DNA of 64,000 nucleotides from Phorcus lineatus (lineage: Eukaryota > Mollusca > Gastropoda > Trochida > Trochidae). Location of the stretch: NCBI GenBank assembly GCA_921293015.1, contig OV121088.1, forward strand, positions 20,745,645 through 20,809,644, in the 5' to 3' direction. Under the pieces are notes generated by a model that worked only from the letters and a program-made list of their open reading frames with translations, was not told where the DNA came from and did not search any database. Positions within the stretch are counted from its first letter, which is position 1. Each line of letters opens with the position of its first letter. Shown here piece after piece: positions 43,986-54,699 of this stretch. The position numbers and the translations under genes are program-made.

Positions 43986-44009
43986 GGTCCTCTGTCACTG
44001 TCTTCGTAC

Positions 44010-45540
44010 TGCTGTCTACATTTTGTAGCTGTGTGTGGAGATACTGGCAGGCATGCTGCGTGAAAACAAGAATATCAAAGGCGTTTGTGTAAATGATACA
44101 GAGTATTTAATTTCACAGTTTGCAGACGATACAGATTTTATTCTCGATGGGAGCAAAAAGTCTCTTGAAGCTGTTGTTGAATCTCTGAATACATTTGCAA
44201 GTACATCTGGTTTGAAGATTAATTATGATAAATCACAGGTGATATGGATTGGAAGTATGATGAGAGACTTATCTCAGTTCAAACTCCAGTGGAACCCCTC
44301 AACGTTTAAGGTAAAAGGTGTTACTTTTAGCACAAAAACTTCAGATATTGTTAAAGAGCCACTCCGTGATTTTCATAACATATTATTTACCTTTGATACG
44401 AACCTTAATGTCATATGTGGTGATATAAAATCAAAACATCTTAACTTTTCATGTCCAAAAGACATAAATATGACAATTACTGGTTTTCCAAGAAAATCTA
44501 AAAACAGCCTTATAAATGAAAAGAGGCGTAGATATCACGTCCAATATACATGGATACTAATTATTTAACCTAACAAACACAATCAACTTTTAACTGCCCT
44601 CCTGGCTGTTTTAGATAAGTTTCCAAAATTACGTTTGACTATTTGACGCGCGCCACTGTCCGGTTTTCGATCATAATTACGACGTTCTACCTTCATATTG
44701 TCACTGTAAACAAACAATAAGCTTTAAAATGTGTCTTTTTGGTAACAGTTGATACTTCGCGATCAAATGACACCATTGATTAAGTTTCGTATATATGACT
44801 GCAACAACTCACGGAGTGGCTCTTTAAGCCTACTTTTAGCTCTGAACTCTTTGACCTAAAACAAGTGATAAATAAACCGGTTAACACATTTTAACGCCAA
44901 TGGGAAAGATTGTATTGATAAAATCATTAATAATTTCCGAATTGAATTATCTCTTTCTAACTTTACCTAATCTGCCCGGAACTTTTCTAAAAAAACCTTA
45001 ACCAAATTTTGTTCAAGTTTGTATGGAATCAAAAACCTGATAAAATAAAGCGAGAAAGTCTATGTAGACCAGTTAAACAACCGCTAACCTCTACTTTGTT
45101 CAAAGATTTTTCAACAAAATATGAACTGGGCTTGATTTTTGTTAATTTGTCCAATAAACACCTTTAATTAGCCTTTCATTAAGACAGCGTAATTATCGGC
45201 TGTGAAAAAACCCACCTGGGCTATAGGGGCCATAAAATTCGCGCGAGTGTGACCTAATAAACAGACTGTACAGAGTGGCGCATCATTATTTCACCTGAAA
45301 TACCGCCTTAAATAATTGTTTAGTTACCATTGATGTGGATATCTTTTTTACACCAAACGCTTAAAAGTGTTACATCGTCAAATGATTTATCTAACATACA
45401 TGATACAACAAGCCCCCCACCCCCCTGCCTGAGAGAATTTGCCCTTTCTGCCCAATTATAGAGAATAAAGTTCACTTCCTTTTAAATTGCCATTTTTACC
45501 ATGATTTGAGATTCAAGTTTTTATCTTTGTTAAATATTAC
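44010..45540 (+). pseudogene. LINE 4 (L1-like) RT and C-terminal remnant
   Basis: Before the MITE: VEILAGMLRENKNIKGVCV, FADDTDFILDGSKKSLEAVV (catalytic FADD) and GLKINYDKSQVIWIGS. After the MITE the thumb region is barely readable (IIRNF/NNFRIELSLSN, FCSSLYGIKNLIK). Near 45430-45482 CPFCPIIENKVHFLLNC gives a C-terminal Cys-Cys-His-Cys motif as found after the RT of many LINEs. The element is split by the MITE at 44351-44827. The 5' part is missing. Confidence 0.7.
44351..44827 (+). mobile_element. 469 bp MITE, copy C
   Basis: TTAA at 44351-44354 and 44824-44827, 15 bp terminal repeats, same orientation and length as copy A. It is inserted in LINE 4. The RT frame stays open into the MITE, ending at 44568. 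Confidence 0.85.
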
Positions 45541-45544
45541 CGCT

Positions 45545-46650
45545 TACACGGTGTACAATCTCATACAGTGCGAACCGGATACAGCTCGCTGTACGCTGTG
45601 CAGCGGTTCATAGCACTCACAAGCGTCTGTTGTTTTTTGGGCCATTAAGGTAATTTTTGACCATATTACAGCATTTATTCATATTCATGTTGACTGCAGT
45701 GCATTGTCATTAGCCCTAAATGCTATAAATTCGGAATAAAATATACCAGCTTGTGCGTTTTCGATGTTACATACGGTTACAGTCATGTTTGCCAAAAGTC
45801 ATTTAAGAATTTAACCTGTAATATATTGAACCAGGTTTGTGTAAAATTTCATGTTCCAAGGTTATGTAGTTACGATTTTATGAAGGGGTTAAGTAGCTAC
45901 ATTGCAGCATCACTGTACTGGTTTATAGCCGAAACATCGTATCTCTCTGTATGGAATATAGTACGTTATGTCTTTACATCCTGGGAGCAGAGTTGTTTGG
46001 AAATTGTCTTAATGACAATTCAAACATCAGTTACCATATGCATATGTTCTCCAAGAATACATCAAAGACATCTTATTAAGAGCACTATCAGATTATGTAC
46101 AGCTGCGTATCTTCAGTTCGTTCGCTTGCTTGCGTATCTTCGTTCAATTATCATGTAATTTGGGTTTCGTTTGGACGCAAACAAAATAACCCCATGTTCA
46201 CTGAGAAAGGATAATCAATTGTCCATTTGTAAAACAACCATTTTCAAACAATATTTTGGCATCGTCGCATTACTGGTTCTGAATGTCGATATTTGGCAAG
46301 ATTAAATAAATAAATGGGTTCATATTTGTGAAAATAATATTTTCTTAAATATCGAGTAAAATATTACATAAAGACGTTGTAAGATAAATATTAACAAGAT
46401 CAAATTGCCTTAATGCAAAAGAACAAATATGACTTTGATCTTAAGTTGTTATTCACTTATAAAGGATTTTTTTTATAGAAACATAAAAAATAGTGTTTTC
46501 GAAATTTTGACCCATGGTCACTTCAATTTCCTGCAAAACTTGTTACGGTTATCTAGAAGGTATGGCATACGAATGTGTTAACTGAATTTTATAACTTACG
46601 TTGGGAAACTTCAACATATCCGTTTCATTTTCGCAGTGCAAGGATGCCTT
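45545..46650. other. No gene seen
   Basis: Contains a small hairpin around ACAGCTCGCTGTA (45575) and a 135-codon frame at 45751-46158 with no motif. Nothing else supported. Confidence 0.35.
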
Positions 46651-46659
46651 TAAGACATT

Positions 46660-47260
46660 CAAAATTATATGTCCAGCGGGAATGAATTTGAAGCAACTAG
46701 TCGACTAAACTTCAAAAACATTTCATCTTGACCAACTTGTTTTTGGTTTTGCGGGACATATGGAAGCAAGTCTGTAAGTTCCTTCAAAGAACCAACATCA
46801 TCACTCTCAGATACAAGGATGACAATTGTCGGAGACGTCTGAGGTCAAGTGTTATGTGATGGTAAGGATTCAGCACTACAAGCTGTCTCATTTGAATCAT
46901 TTACAGATAGTGTTACAATTTGACTAATATCATCGTCTTGAACATCACATTTTGACTTTTTCTTAAGGAGACTGAACACTTCATCACTTGAATGCTTGAG
47001 TATTTCTATTTTGTTGTCATTACAGGGAACAATATATTTTCCTTCAGATTTTAGTACTTCTGGGATTATCTTGTAATTTTTTGTTTGTAGATAAACTTTC
47101 TTGGTAGATTGGTCTTGATATTGGGGTTTGTATTTCAATTCATCAGAGGGGTGCTTTAGTATACAATGATCGATTATTATGTTGAAATTATTTGTCTGGA
47201 AGTCACAGTAGTAGCAGATTGAATTGTTCATTGTGTAGTCTGTTATAGAATGCAGCAATA
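46660..47260 (-). pseudogene. Zinc-finger protein fragment, uncharacterised family
   Basis: From MNNSICYYCDFQTNNFNIII at about 47230, a C2H2-like finger (CYYC ... DHCILKH) opens the protein. An acidic/lysine-rich linker follows (YKIIPEVLKSEGKYIVPCND, VFSLLKKKSKCDVQDDD). The ORF stops at 46845, but the same frame resumes with SLKELTDLLPYVPQNQKQVG and MFLKFSRLVASNSFPLDI. I associate that last block with multi-copy uncharacterised molluscan proteins. Stops show decay. No introns are seen. Confidence 0.45.
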
Positions 47261-47319
47261 CCTTGAGAAAAAAAAATACAAAAATATCAATAACAGCCTT
47301 AGTTATTAACAAACACAAA

Positions 47320-47945
47320 TCACGACATTACCATAAACCATACGGTGGTTTCTTGTGAAAGCTATGCACCAACTGTATCGGCGGCTATAAACCTGTATGG
47401 CAATGACGAATAGGTGGGTAACGTTTTATTCTCGTGTCAACAAACGAATGACCTTCATAAGCAATATTGCACTTAATCTGTTGACTTATTCGTCATATAT
47501 TTTATATTTCATCAGGAAATATTGATTTATTGCATCATATAAGAGCTTTTAGGCATTTTATTGGACGTTCTGAGCGAAGGAGCAAAATTAGCGATGCGTT
47601 TTTGATATGAGGAATTATTTAGACCTTGATATTTGTTGACATTAGAGCACCAATATAGCGTATTTTGCGAGTTTGAACGTGCAAAAATGAACAATCACAA
47701 TTGTTCAGAGGGACGTGTATTGTTGAAAATAAACGTCTTTAAACAGCTGACTCGACGAATAGGCACTTAATTATTACTATAAAAAGGTATAATAATGTAA
47801 CGGGGTATACACCCCCTACCTCTTTAAAAATTATCTTAAAATTTAATCGTTACATATTTCTATAAACAAATAGACCATATTTATCCAAATACTTTTCCCT
47901 TCAAATTAAGTAATTAGTCGATAAAATCGGGCCAGTACTTTTCCC
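47320..47945. other. No gene seen
   Basis: AT-rich spacer up to the MITE. No repeat or coding structure noted. Confidence 0.35.
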
Positions 47946-48406
47946 GGCCACTCCGCCAGTTGTTGCGGTCAGATATACCAAACTTAATCAATTGTGTCAT
48001 TTGATCTCGAAGTATCGACTGTTACCAAAACGACACATTTTAAAGCTTATTGTTTTTTTAGTGACAATATGAAGGTAGAACGTCGCAATTATGATCAAAA
48101 ACCGGACAGTGGCTCGTGTCAAATAGTCTAACGTAATTTTGGAGACTTATCTAAAACAGCCAGGAGGGCGTTAATAGCGTTTGTCAGGTTATATAACTAG
48201 TATCCATGTAAATGGGACGTGATATCTACACCTCTGTGCGTTTGTAAGGCTGTTTTTAGATTTTCACAGAAAACCAGTATTTGTCATATATATGTCTTAC
48301 GGACATGAAAAGTTAAGATGTTTTGAATTTATATCACCACATATGACATTTAGGTTCGTATCAAAGGCAAATGATATGTTATGAAAATCACGGAGTGGCT
48401 CTTTAA
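47946..48406 (-). mobile_element. 469 bp MITE, copy D, 5' end damaged
   Basis: Same orientation as copy B. The right end is intact (complement of AGAGCCACTCCGTGA, then TTAA 48403-48406). The left end has lost TTAAAGA and begins GGCCACTCCGCCAG. More substitutions than A-C, so an older insertion. Confidence 0.75.
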
Positions 48407-48800
48407 AGTGTATGTTGTTTGGATCAAATATGTCAAACTTCATGAATGGTGTTCTATCATCGACAAGTTGTGGTTGTTTCTGAAAATTAACATCTCAATG
48501 GTTGTTAGTTAGCATAGTGACAACAGGAAAAAAGGTCGAGATTTATTATCGAAAACTGGACAATGGCGCGCGCCAATAACACAAACGTTATTTTGGAAAC
48601 TTATTTATAGCAGACACCAATCAAATTGGACGCTGAATTCGACTTAACATTTATATGGCAGTTTTTAATTTACAATCGAAAAAAAGAAAATGTCATAATT
48701 TTGTAATATAATACATAAAGATGCAAAATTAGTTAGGCAATTTTAAGTTAACTCAGGTCATATGATATGTTGTCCTTATTCAAGACACATGCAAAGTTCA
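48407..48800 (-). repeat. Strongly diverged MITE relative, in tandem with copy D
   Basis: Blocks align in order with copy B: ATGGTGTTCTATCATCGACA, TTATTATCGAAAACTGGACA, ATGGCGCGCGCC and TTTTGGAAACTTAT correspond to the same blocks of the MITE. Ends are not recognisable. It starts exactly where copy D ends. Confidence 0.5.
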
Positions 48801-49029
48801 TGAAAAATACTCTGTGTCACTTTTGCACCATTTGCGAATCCCGCCCGCCCGTTAAAAAATCGATTTAAAATTTCATTTTAAGATCGCATAATTCTCTTCT
48901 GGTATTCAGCTTGTCCAAAATATATAGACTACGACCTCAGGTTTCGGATCTAACAAAAAATATAGTTTGACAGACTTTTGAATGTTAGGTACCTGAGAGA
49001 TGTACAGAGTAATAGTGAAAAAATAAAAC

Positions 49030-49230
49030 ATTTTTATACCCCGCTACGTCGTCGTTGGAGGTATATATAGCGATATATATGTCCGTCCGCCCGCCCTCGT
49101 TTCTGAAGAATTACTTGAAAACTAAAGGACTTAGAAACTTCAAATTTGGTATGAGTGTTACCTTTGTTGATTTTACTTTAAAGGGTTAAAACTTCAGGGT
49201 GTTAATAATGTTTACAACTTTGAAGCATTT
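49030..49230. repeat. GTCCGTCCGCCCG-containing dispersed repeat
   Basis: Contains TATACCCCGCTACGTCGTCG, TATATAGCGATATATATG and GTCCGTCCGCCCGCCC, followed by sequence like ACTTGAAAACTAAAGGACTT. I have seen this pattern (C-rich GTCCGTCC word after a TATACCCC block) in molluscan repeats. The exact family is unconfirmed. Confidence 0.35.
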
Positions 49231-49257
49231 CCCGAAAACTTTAAATTTGATTTTAAA

Positions 49258-49868
49258 CGCACTAGTGCACACCAATATTTCGTAAACACAACGAATGCAC
49301 AAGTACTGCATATCTCTCGATATTACTCACGACCCTCACTCAAGTTATCTACCTCATAATTTATTTAACAAATATTTACGTATTCAGGTAGTTGATTTTT
49401 AAAGACCGGAAGTATTCAATGCAACGTAACTTTAAATCCGCATGAACTACGATATCGGTAATATCAAAATTTTGCTCACAAACAGAAAATCGGAAACGGC
49501 AGCCGCTTTGGTCAATCTAATAACAATGCTAATGCTGTGTTATTTAATCGGTTTATTTACAACATTGCTTTCATAAAACATATTTCATTTTTTGTTCTCA
49601 GTTCAGAGTTTAGGTAAATTCATTAGCTGCACATGATACTAGTTCAGCCGCGTTCAACTGTCCATAATTTATCGGTTTTGTGCTAACCATAGATTTTGTA
49701 TATGTCCAAGCCGACAACGGCTGTCTAAACTTTGTCATTGTCGATTGCAGGTCAACTGTAAAGAATTCAAAGTATTTCTTTGCATCGATAGAAAGCTTAA
49801 GTGAATGCATAAGTCCTCTTAAACCTTAAAATAGCCAATTTAAACCGTAAAAGCGTGCACTAGTGCCT
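49258..49868 (+). mobile_element. CACTAGTG-TIR element, full copy
   Basis: 611 bp between CGCACTAGTGCACAC and GCGTGCACTAGTGCC. It matches both halves of the inverted pair at 8626-9673. A minus-strand frame (49810-49610, MHSLKLSIDAKKYFEFF start) is shared with the copy at 9103 but has no known motif. Probably a MITE. Confidence 0.7.
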
Positions 49869-49872
49869 TTAG

Positions 49873-50365
49873 TTACCTATAGGTTAATGATGTGCTTTTT
49901 AGTAGTTACTTATTATAGATAATTTAAATATTCTTTGAAATCATGATAAAATCAGCAAAACTACAAGTTTGCTAATAAATGAGAAATATTTGTTCATTAA
50001 TATGCTACATCAACTTCTTCCTTTGAATGTGATCCTCAATCATTGATATGATTGACTACACATGCTTTTCAAATAACTAATATTGTACAAAGGCGATCGA
50101 ACTACAGGCGGGTATGTGAGCTATTCTCATTTTTGGCTTCTTTTCGTGGTAGGCGTGTTGTTTTTTCCTTGATCGAGTTACCTCCCTTTGACTTGGATAT
50201 CTCTTTTTACCTTCTAATTTCAAAAATATCTTGTTAATTTCATAATATTATCCCCTTAGTGACCTGCATACTTTTTATTAACTAAAACAAACAAGGAAGC
50301 TTATGTCCTCATTATGATCTTCTCGTTTACATTTCCCTTGGGTCAACGTAACATATCTAGGCAGG
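49873..50365. other. No gene seen
   Basis: AT-rich spacer; includes ACCTCCCTTTGACTTGGATA near 50190, a common word without clear meaning. Nothing supported. Confidence 0.35.
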
Positions 50366-51055
50366 GTGAAAGAGGGTACCAGTCAAATCGCCCCACCTAC
50401 AAATCGCCCCAGCCCAATTAGTCAAATTGCCCCACATTTTTGGTCAAATCGCCCCAGATTTGGTCAAATTGCCCCAGGGGGGTTACGTCAAATTGCCCAA
50501 ATGTGTTTTAAATTATTACTTATGCACAAGTTGAAATCTTAACTTTTATGTTTTACCTAATTATTGTCAATGTTGATATTATGTTTTCATATGTAGGTTA
50601 TTTCGAACATATATTTCTATCAAATTTGTAAGATGAAACTCAGTAAGATCAAGAGAAACATAAATAGGTATGTAAGGGATGTAAGAATGAAGGTTCGGAT
50701 ATTTTGTTTAATGTTTTATTTCTGTGTTATATTAACATCACATCAGCTAAGACCCGTAAGAGAATAGCATAATTGGACAGAGTTTGCTTGAGGAATGAAA
50801 ATAAAACATTACATTTTCCCAAAATATGTTATTACCTGGATATCAACATTACAACCTAATATGTATCCAAAAAGGTCATGTTTCTTTGGAACTAGTCATA
50901 GACCTAAACATGTATACAATGTACAAACAAAATCAGATAAAATCTTGAATAAAATCAAATGGAAAGGTTCGTCTTCTGCAGCAACCTGATCTACAGTTCA
51001 TGGGGGCTTGGATCTTTGGTCCTCAGTGTTGAATGTCAGGATTTAGATACTTACC

Positions 51056-51906
51056 TCAAAGAGCCACTCCGTGATTTTCATAACATATTATTTAACTTTG
51101 GTACGAACCTAAATGTCATATGTGGTGATATAATATCAAAATATCTTAACTTTTCATGTCCAAGAGAAATATATATGACAAATACTGGGTTTCCATGAAA
51201 ATCTAAAAACAGCCTTAAATGCACAGAGGTGTAGATATCACGTCCAATATATAGAGATTATTACCCTCGGAAGTGTGTCATATGACTTTTATGAATCGAG
51301 TGTGAATTTTTGTATAACCCGAGCGAGAGAAAGGGTTATAAACCAATTCGCACGAGTTTCGTAAAGGTGATATGACATACTTCCGAGGGTAATAATTTCT
51401 TTATTACCGATTCTATTTCTATATAACACGCATGGAAATATTCAGAAAACGGCCTCCTTCCCTTGCAACGGCCCGCTATAGTGACTCCATGAACAATGGT
51501 TTTATGACGTCACAGACGACTAAATACGGTCACTCGCGTTGAAACAATCGTTGCTAGGCAAAAGTGATATGTGCACATGTTCCATATGGAAAATATGTCA
51601 CCGCTTATGATTAACCATATGGGTAATAAACATGGATACTAGTTTATAACCTAACAAACACTATCAACTCCTATCTGCCCTCCTGGCTGTTTTAGATAAG
51701 TCTCCAAAATAACGTTTGACTATTTGACGCACGCCACTGTCCGGTTTGCGATCATAATTGCAAAGTTCTACCTTCATATTGTCACTGAAAAAAAAAAAAA
51801 TCTTTAAAATGTGTTTTTTGGTAAAAGTCGATACTTCGCAATAAAATGACACCATTGATTAAGTTTGGCATATATGACTCTAACAACTCACGGAGTGGCT
51901 CTTTAA
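51056..51906 (+). mobile_element. 469 bp MITE, copy E, interrupted
   Basis: Left end AGAGCCACTCCGTGA from 51060 with TCAA in place of TTAA; right end complete with TTAA at 51903-51906. The internal sequence is split at CCAATATA/CATGGATAC by 379 bp (51252-51630). The MITE sits inside the 50374-52567 element. Confidence 0.8.
51252..51630. mobile_element. Hairpin/TIR element H4 inside MITE copy E
   Basis: A hairpin (51253-51400; AGAGATTATTACCCTCGG with its complement, apex with CGAGCGAG) is followed by a 231 bp body bounded by TTTATTACC (51400-51408) and GGTAATAAA (51622-51630). TGACGTCA lies at 51505-51512. Comparison with intact MITE copies gives an exact insertion point with no target duplication, as expected of rolling-circle type elements. 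Confidence 0.7.
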
Positions 51907-52575
51907 CCCTAACTTATGATGCCTGTAATTTGCCAGGATTAGCTGTATGATTATGGGGCATGCTGCTGGGTGTGACACTGTGAAGTCTTCCCTTCTGTTT
52001 CACAGTAGCAGGGCATCGCATATATTCATCTCTTAACATGTTAAGTATATGTTTTCCCTATGATCGATACTTTTCATAAATTGTAATAATACCCCCAAGC
52101 TATTGTATTTTACAAAATCCAAGACTAATATTAGAAATGGGGCAATGACTGAGTTTTCCTCACTATGTAAACAATAATGCATTTCATATCTTTCGACTTA
52201 TTGAGTGTCATTATTACAAATTTAAGAAAAATACAAGTTAGAAATAACCTTCATTTGGTTTAAACATATTCATTTCATTTCAAGTATTGGCAAACATGCT
52301 GAAAGCTTATATTAATGCTGCTCAAATACAAATTATGTTTTGAAACCATCAAACATAGAATTCTAAACTTCATATGCTAATATGATATCAACATTGACAA
52401 TATAAGGTAAAACATGAAAGTTAGATGTCAACTTGTGCATGATTAATAATTTAAAACTCATATTGGGGCAATTTGACTACCCCCCTGGGGCGATTTGACC
52501 AAAAATCTGGGGCAATTTGACCAATGGGCTGGGGCGATTTGTAGGTGGGGCGATTTGACTGGTACCCGTGAAAGA

Positions 52576-53130
52576 TCTTTCTCGTGATCTGAGGAAGGAC
52601 TTATTGAAAAAGACAATGCATGTACACATTTATAATTGTCAGGCCACGGAGGACCTGGAATCACAGGAGGTCAGGTCCACTACAATTCTCAGCCTTAGAC
52701 TTCTGGACGGACAGAGACCAAAGTGCGTTTTACCATTATCCATAACACAAAAATATCTCTTTCTCTGTATTATCAAGAACGCTAAAAAAAACCCCTTCAT
52801 TAACAGATGATCCAGAACCACCATTATAACCTACTACACTCTTTCTATTTCGAAACTCCAAAGTCATTAAAAACGCAATGCCCAATTAGTGAAATATTTC
52901 TGGTAAACGTGTCTATTGGCTTTCCTATCTTATGGCACATAGGTGAAACTTGTGATTGGTCTCTTTTTGTGAAGTTCTGGGTTTGAACCCAATATCAGTT
53001 CTCGGTAATGAACTTTGTTCGTGCAAACACAACACTTGCCTTTTTCCACGATTCTAAGCAGTTCCATTTCGCACATTTTGCATGTGCACTCCCTACACCA
53101 GATAAAAATTTCAACATTCATCACTTTGGC
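52576..53130. other. Spacer upstream of Tc1-like element
   Basis: No gene. A short self-complementary TGGGTTTGAACCCA at about 52978-52991 resembles a tRNA B box but has no A box. The left part of the Tc1-like element (its inverted end and leader) must lie here, but I cannot place its edge. Confidence 0.35.
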
Positions 53131-53133
53131 AAA

Positions 53134-54400
53134 ATGCCACGCCTTACACAAGAAAACAGGAACATAGCTATTGGCATGCTGGATCAGGGTGCTTCACAAG
53201 TAGCCGTCGGCAGACACTTTAATGTCCACCCATTGACCATTGCTTGCCTCAGACAACGCTTCCACGCCACTGGAAGAGTTGCCGATTGACCCCAACCTGG
53301 AGCGCCACCTGTAACAACTGCAGCTCCAGATTGCCACATCCGATTACAGCATCTGTGCAACAGGTTCCAGACAGCTACTGCTACTGCCAGGGGAACTTTT
53401 GGAACCCGGCATCATCAGATCAGCCCTCAAACAGTCCCAAGACGCTTGGCTGCTCTTGGGTTACACTGCCGTCAACCTTACCAAGGTCAAATCCTTTTGC
53501 ATTGTCATTGACTTGCCAGACAGCAATGAGCCGAAAAATCAGGGGTATCTGCGCAACACACCATGGCGAAATGTAATCTTCTTGGATGAATCCCGATTCA
53601 ACCTCAGTTTTCCTGATGGACATCATCATATCTACCGATGTCGAAATGAAAGCTTTGTGCGTAACTGCGTGCAGGAAAGGGATAGGTTATGGGGAGGTAG
53701 TGTCATGGTTTGGGGCGCTATCAACGTCAACTTGCGGTCCCTGTTGGTTGTGGTCCGAGGCAATCTGAATACATAGAGGATATTTGACATTTCTCGTCGA
53801 ATACCATGGATATCTCATCGAGTGAAGTAGAAATTTATATAGCCACGAGTGTAAATATATGATTTTCTACTTCACGAGATGAAATATTCATGGTATTTGA
53901 CGAGAAATGACAAATATTCTATTTATTATGTTTCCCCAAACCCCGTAAATGACCCTAACTATATGAATGGAGAAGCTAAAAAGCTTCGCTAGCGCGGCCG
54001 TTGCATGACGTCATTCAATTGTTTCATGACCTCACAGACGACATAATATGATTGTCGCATCATTTCACTGAGTAGAATACCATTTTTATTTCACTCAAGT
54101 GAAAATACAGGTTTTATTTTCACCGATAAATGGCATATTTCACCATTCGAAACATAATAATTAACGTTACATTTACGCCATCCTTTGTCCGGTGTTGCTT
54201 CCATTGCTGGCTCAACATGGCGTCTGTCTACAGATGGTTTTCCAGCATGACAATGCCCAACCCCACACTGGCAGGTTGACAAGAGATTTTCTGAACAATC
54301 ATCATGTCCATGTAATGGATTGGCCCGCTGTGTTTCCCGACATGAACCCAATCGATCACCTGTGGGATGAACTTGGAAGACCGCTGAATTCATAGTCCCC
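53134..54400 (+). pseudogene. Tc1/mariner-like transposase, interrupted
   Basis: Starts MPRLTQENRNIAIGMLDQGA with a helix-turn-helix (ASQVAVGRHFNVHPLTIACL). Stop at 53287, then RISPQTV-like and QPYQGQI-like remnants. The catalytic core is VIFLDESRFNLSFPDG (first Asp), GSVMVWGAINVNLRS, then after the 53770-54161 insert VLLPLLAQHGVCLQMVFQHD (second Asp in QHDNAQPHT) and WPAVFPDMNPIDHLWDELGR. The third position is Asp where Glu is usual; spacing is 34 residues. Several frameshifts. It would cut and paste its own element at TA sites if intact. Confidence 0.85.
53770..54161. mobile_element. Hairpin/TIR element H5 inside the Tc1-like gene
   Basis: Hairpin 53770-53928 (stem with GGATATTTGACATTTCTCGT and its complement, apex near CCACGAGTG), followed by a body of about 239 bp bounded by TTTATTATGTTTC (53922-53934) and GAAACATAATAA (54149-54160). 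TGACGTCA at 54006-54013. It splits the transposase between NLN and RYIYAILCPV. Confidence 0.65.
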
Positions 54401-54699
54401 GGTTCTGCGTGGCGGCGGGGAACAAATATACCATACTGCCAACTTCTCAAATGCCACTAAGACAGTTCATTTAACGTCTACGTGTCAACGCAATGAATTC
54501 AGCGTATGTACGTCTGGATTCTTGTTAACGCGATAACTCATGAAGCTTAGCACCAGTGTGAATAAACATGCTGATAAAATTTTGAATAGTCTTTTTTGAT
54601 ATACAACACAAAGAAGAGAAAATTCTTCATTGATCATGACAAGAAATATCAACTTACAGGTAACATTCATTGTACCAAAAGATTATTGATATTAATTAC

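Larger units (their letters stand above)
41900..43990. other. GC-richer block of unknown origin
   Basis: Visibly richer in G+C than its flanks, with ORFs on both strands that show no recognised family. It begins with a tandem duplication (41960-42200) and ends with a decayed frame (43576-43985). It merges into LINE 4 near 44010. The abrupt composition change suggests an inserted unit, possibly a retroelement gag region, but I cannot name it. Confidence 0.4.
50374..52567. mobile_element. Long-TIR DNA element with 8 bp target duplication
   Basis: The element runs from GGGTACC (50374) to GGTACCC (52567), flanked by GTGAAAGA on both sides (50366-50373, 52568-52575). Each terminus has four to five tandem, slightly varied units of TCAAAT(C/T)GCCCCA. 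The inverted similarity continues inward for more than 200 bp (AAATTATTACTTATGCACAA on the left matches the right). No transposase is present. An 8 bp duplication fits hAT, P or Merlin-type transposases; the ends do not decide. It contains MITE copy E. Confidence 0.85.

Noticed and set aside
45751..46158. 135-codon open frame on the plus strand
   Set aside because: No domain, no splice context, cysteine and isoleucine scattered at random; length alone is not enough.
52970..52995. B-box-like TGGGTTTGAACCCA as a SINE or tRNA
   Set aside because: No A box at the required distance and the word is a simple palindrome.
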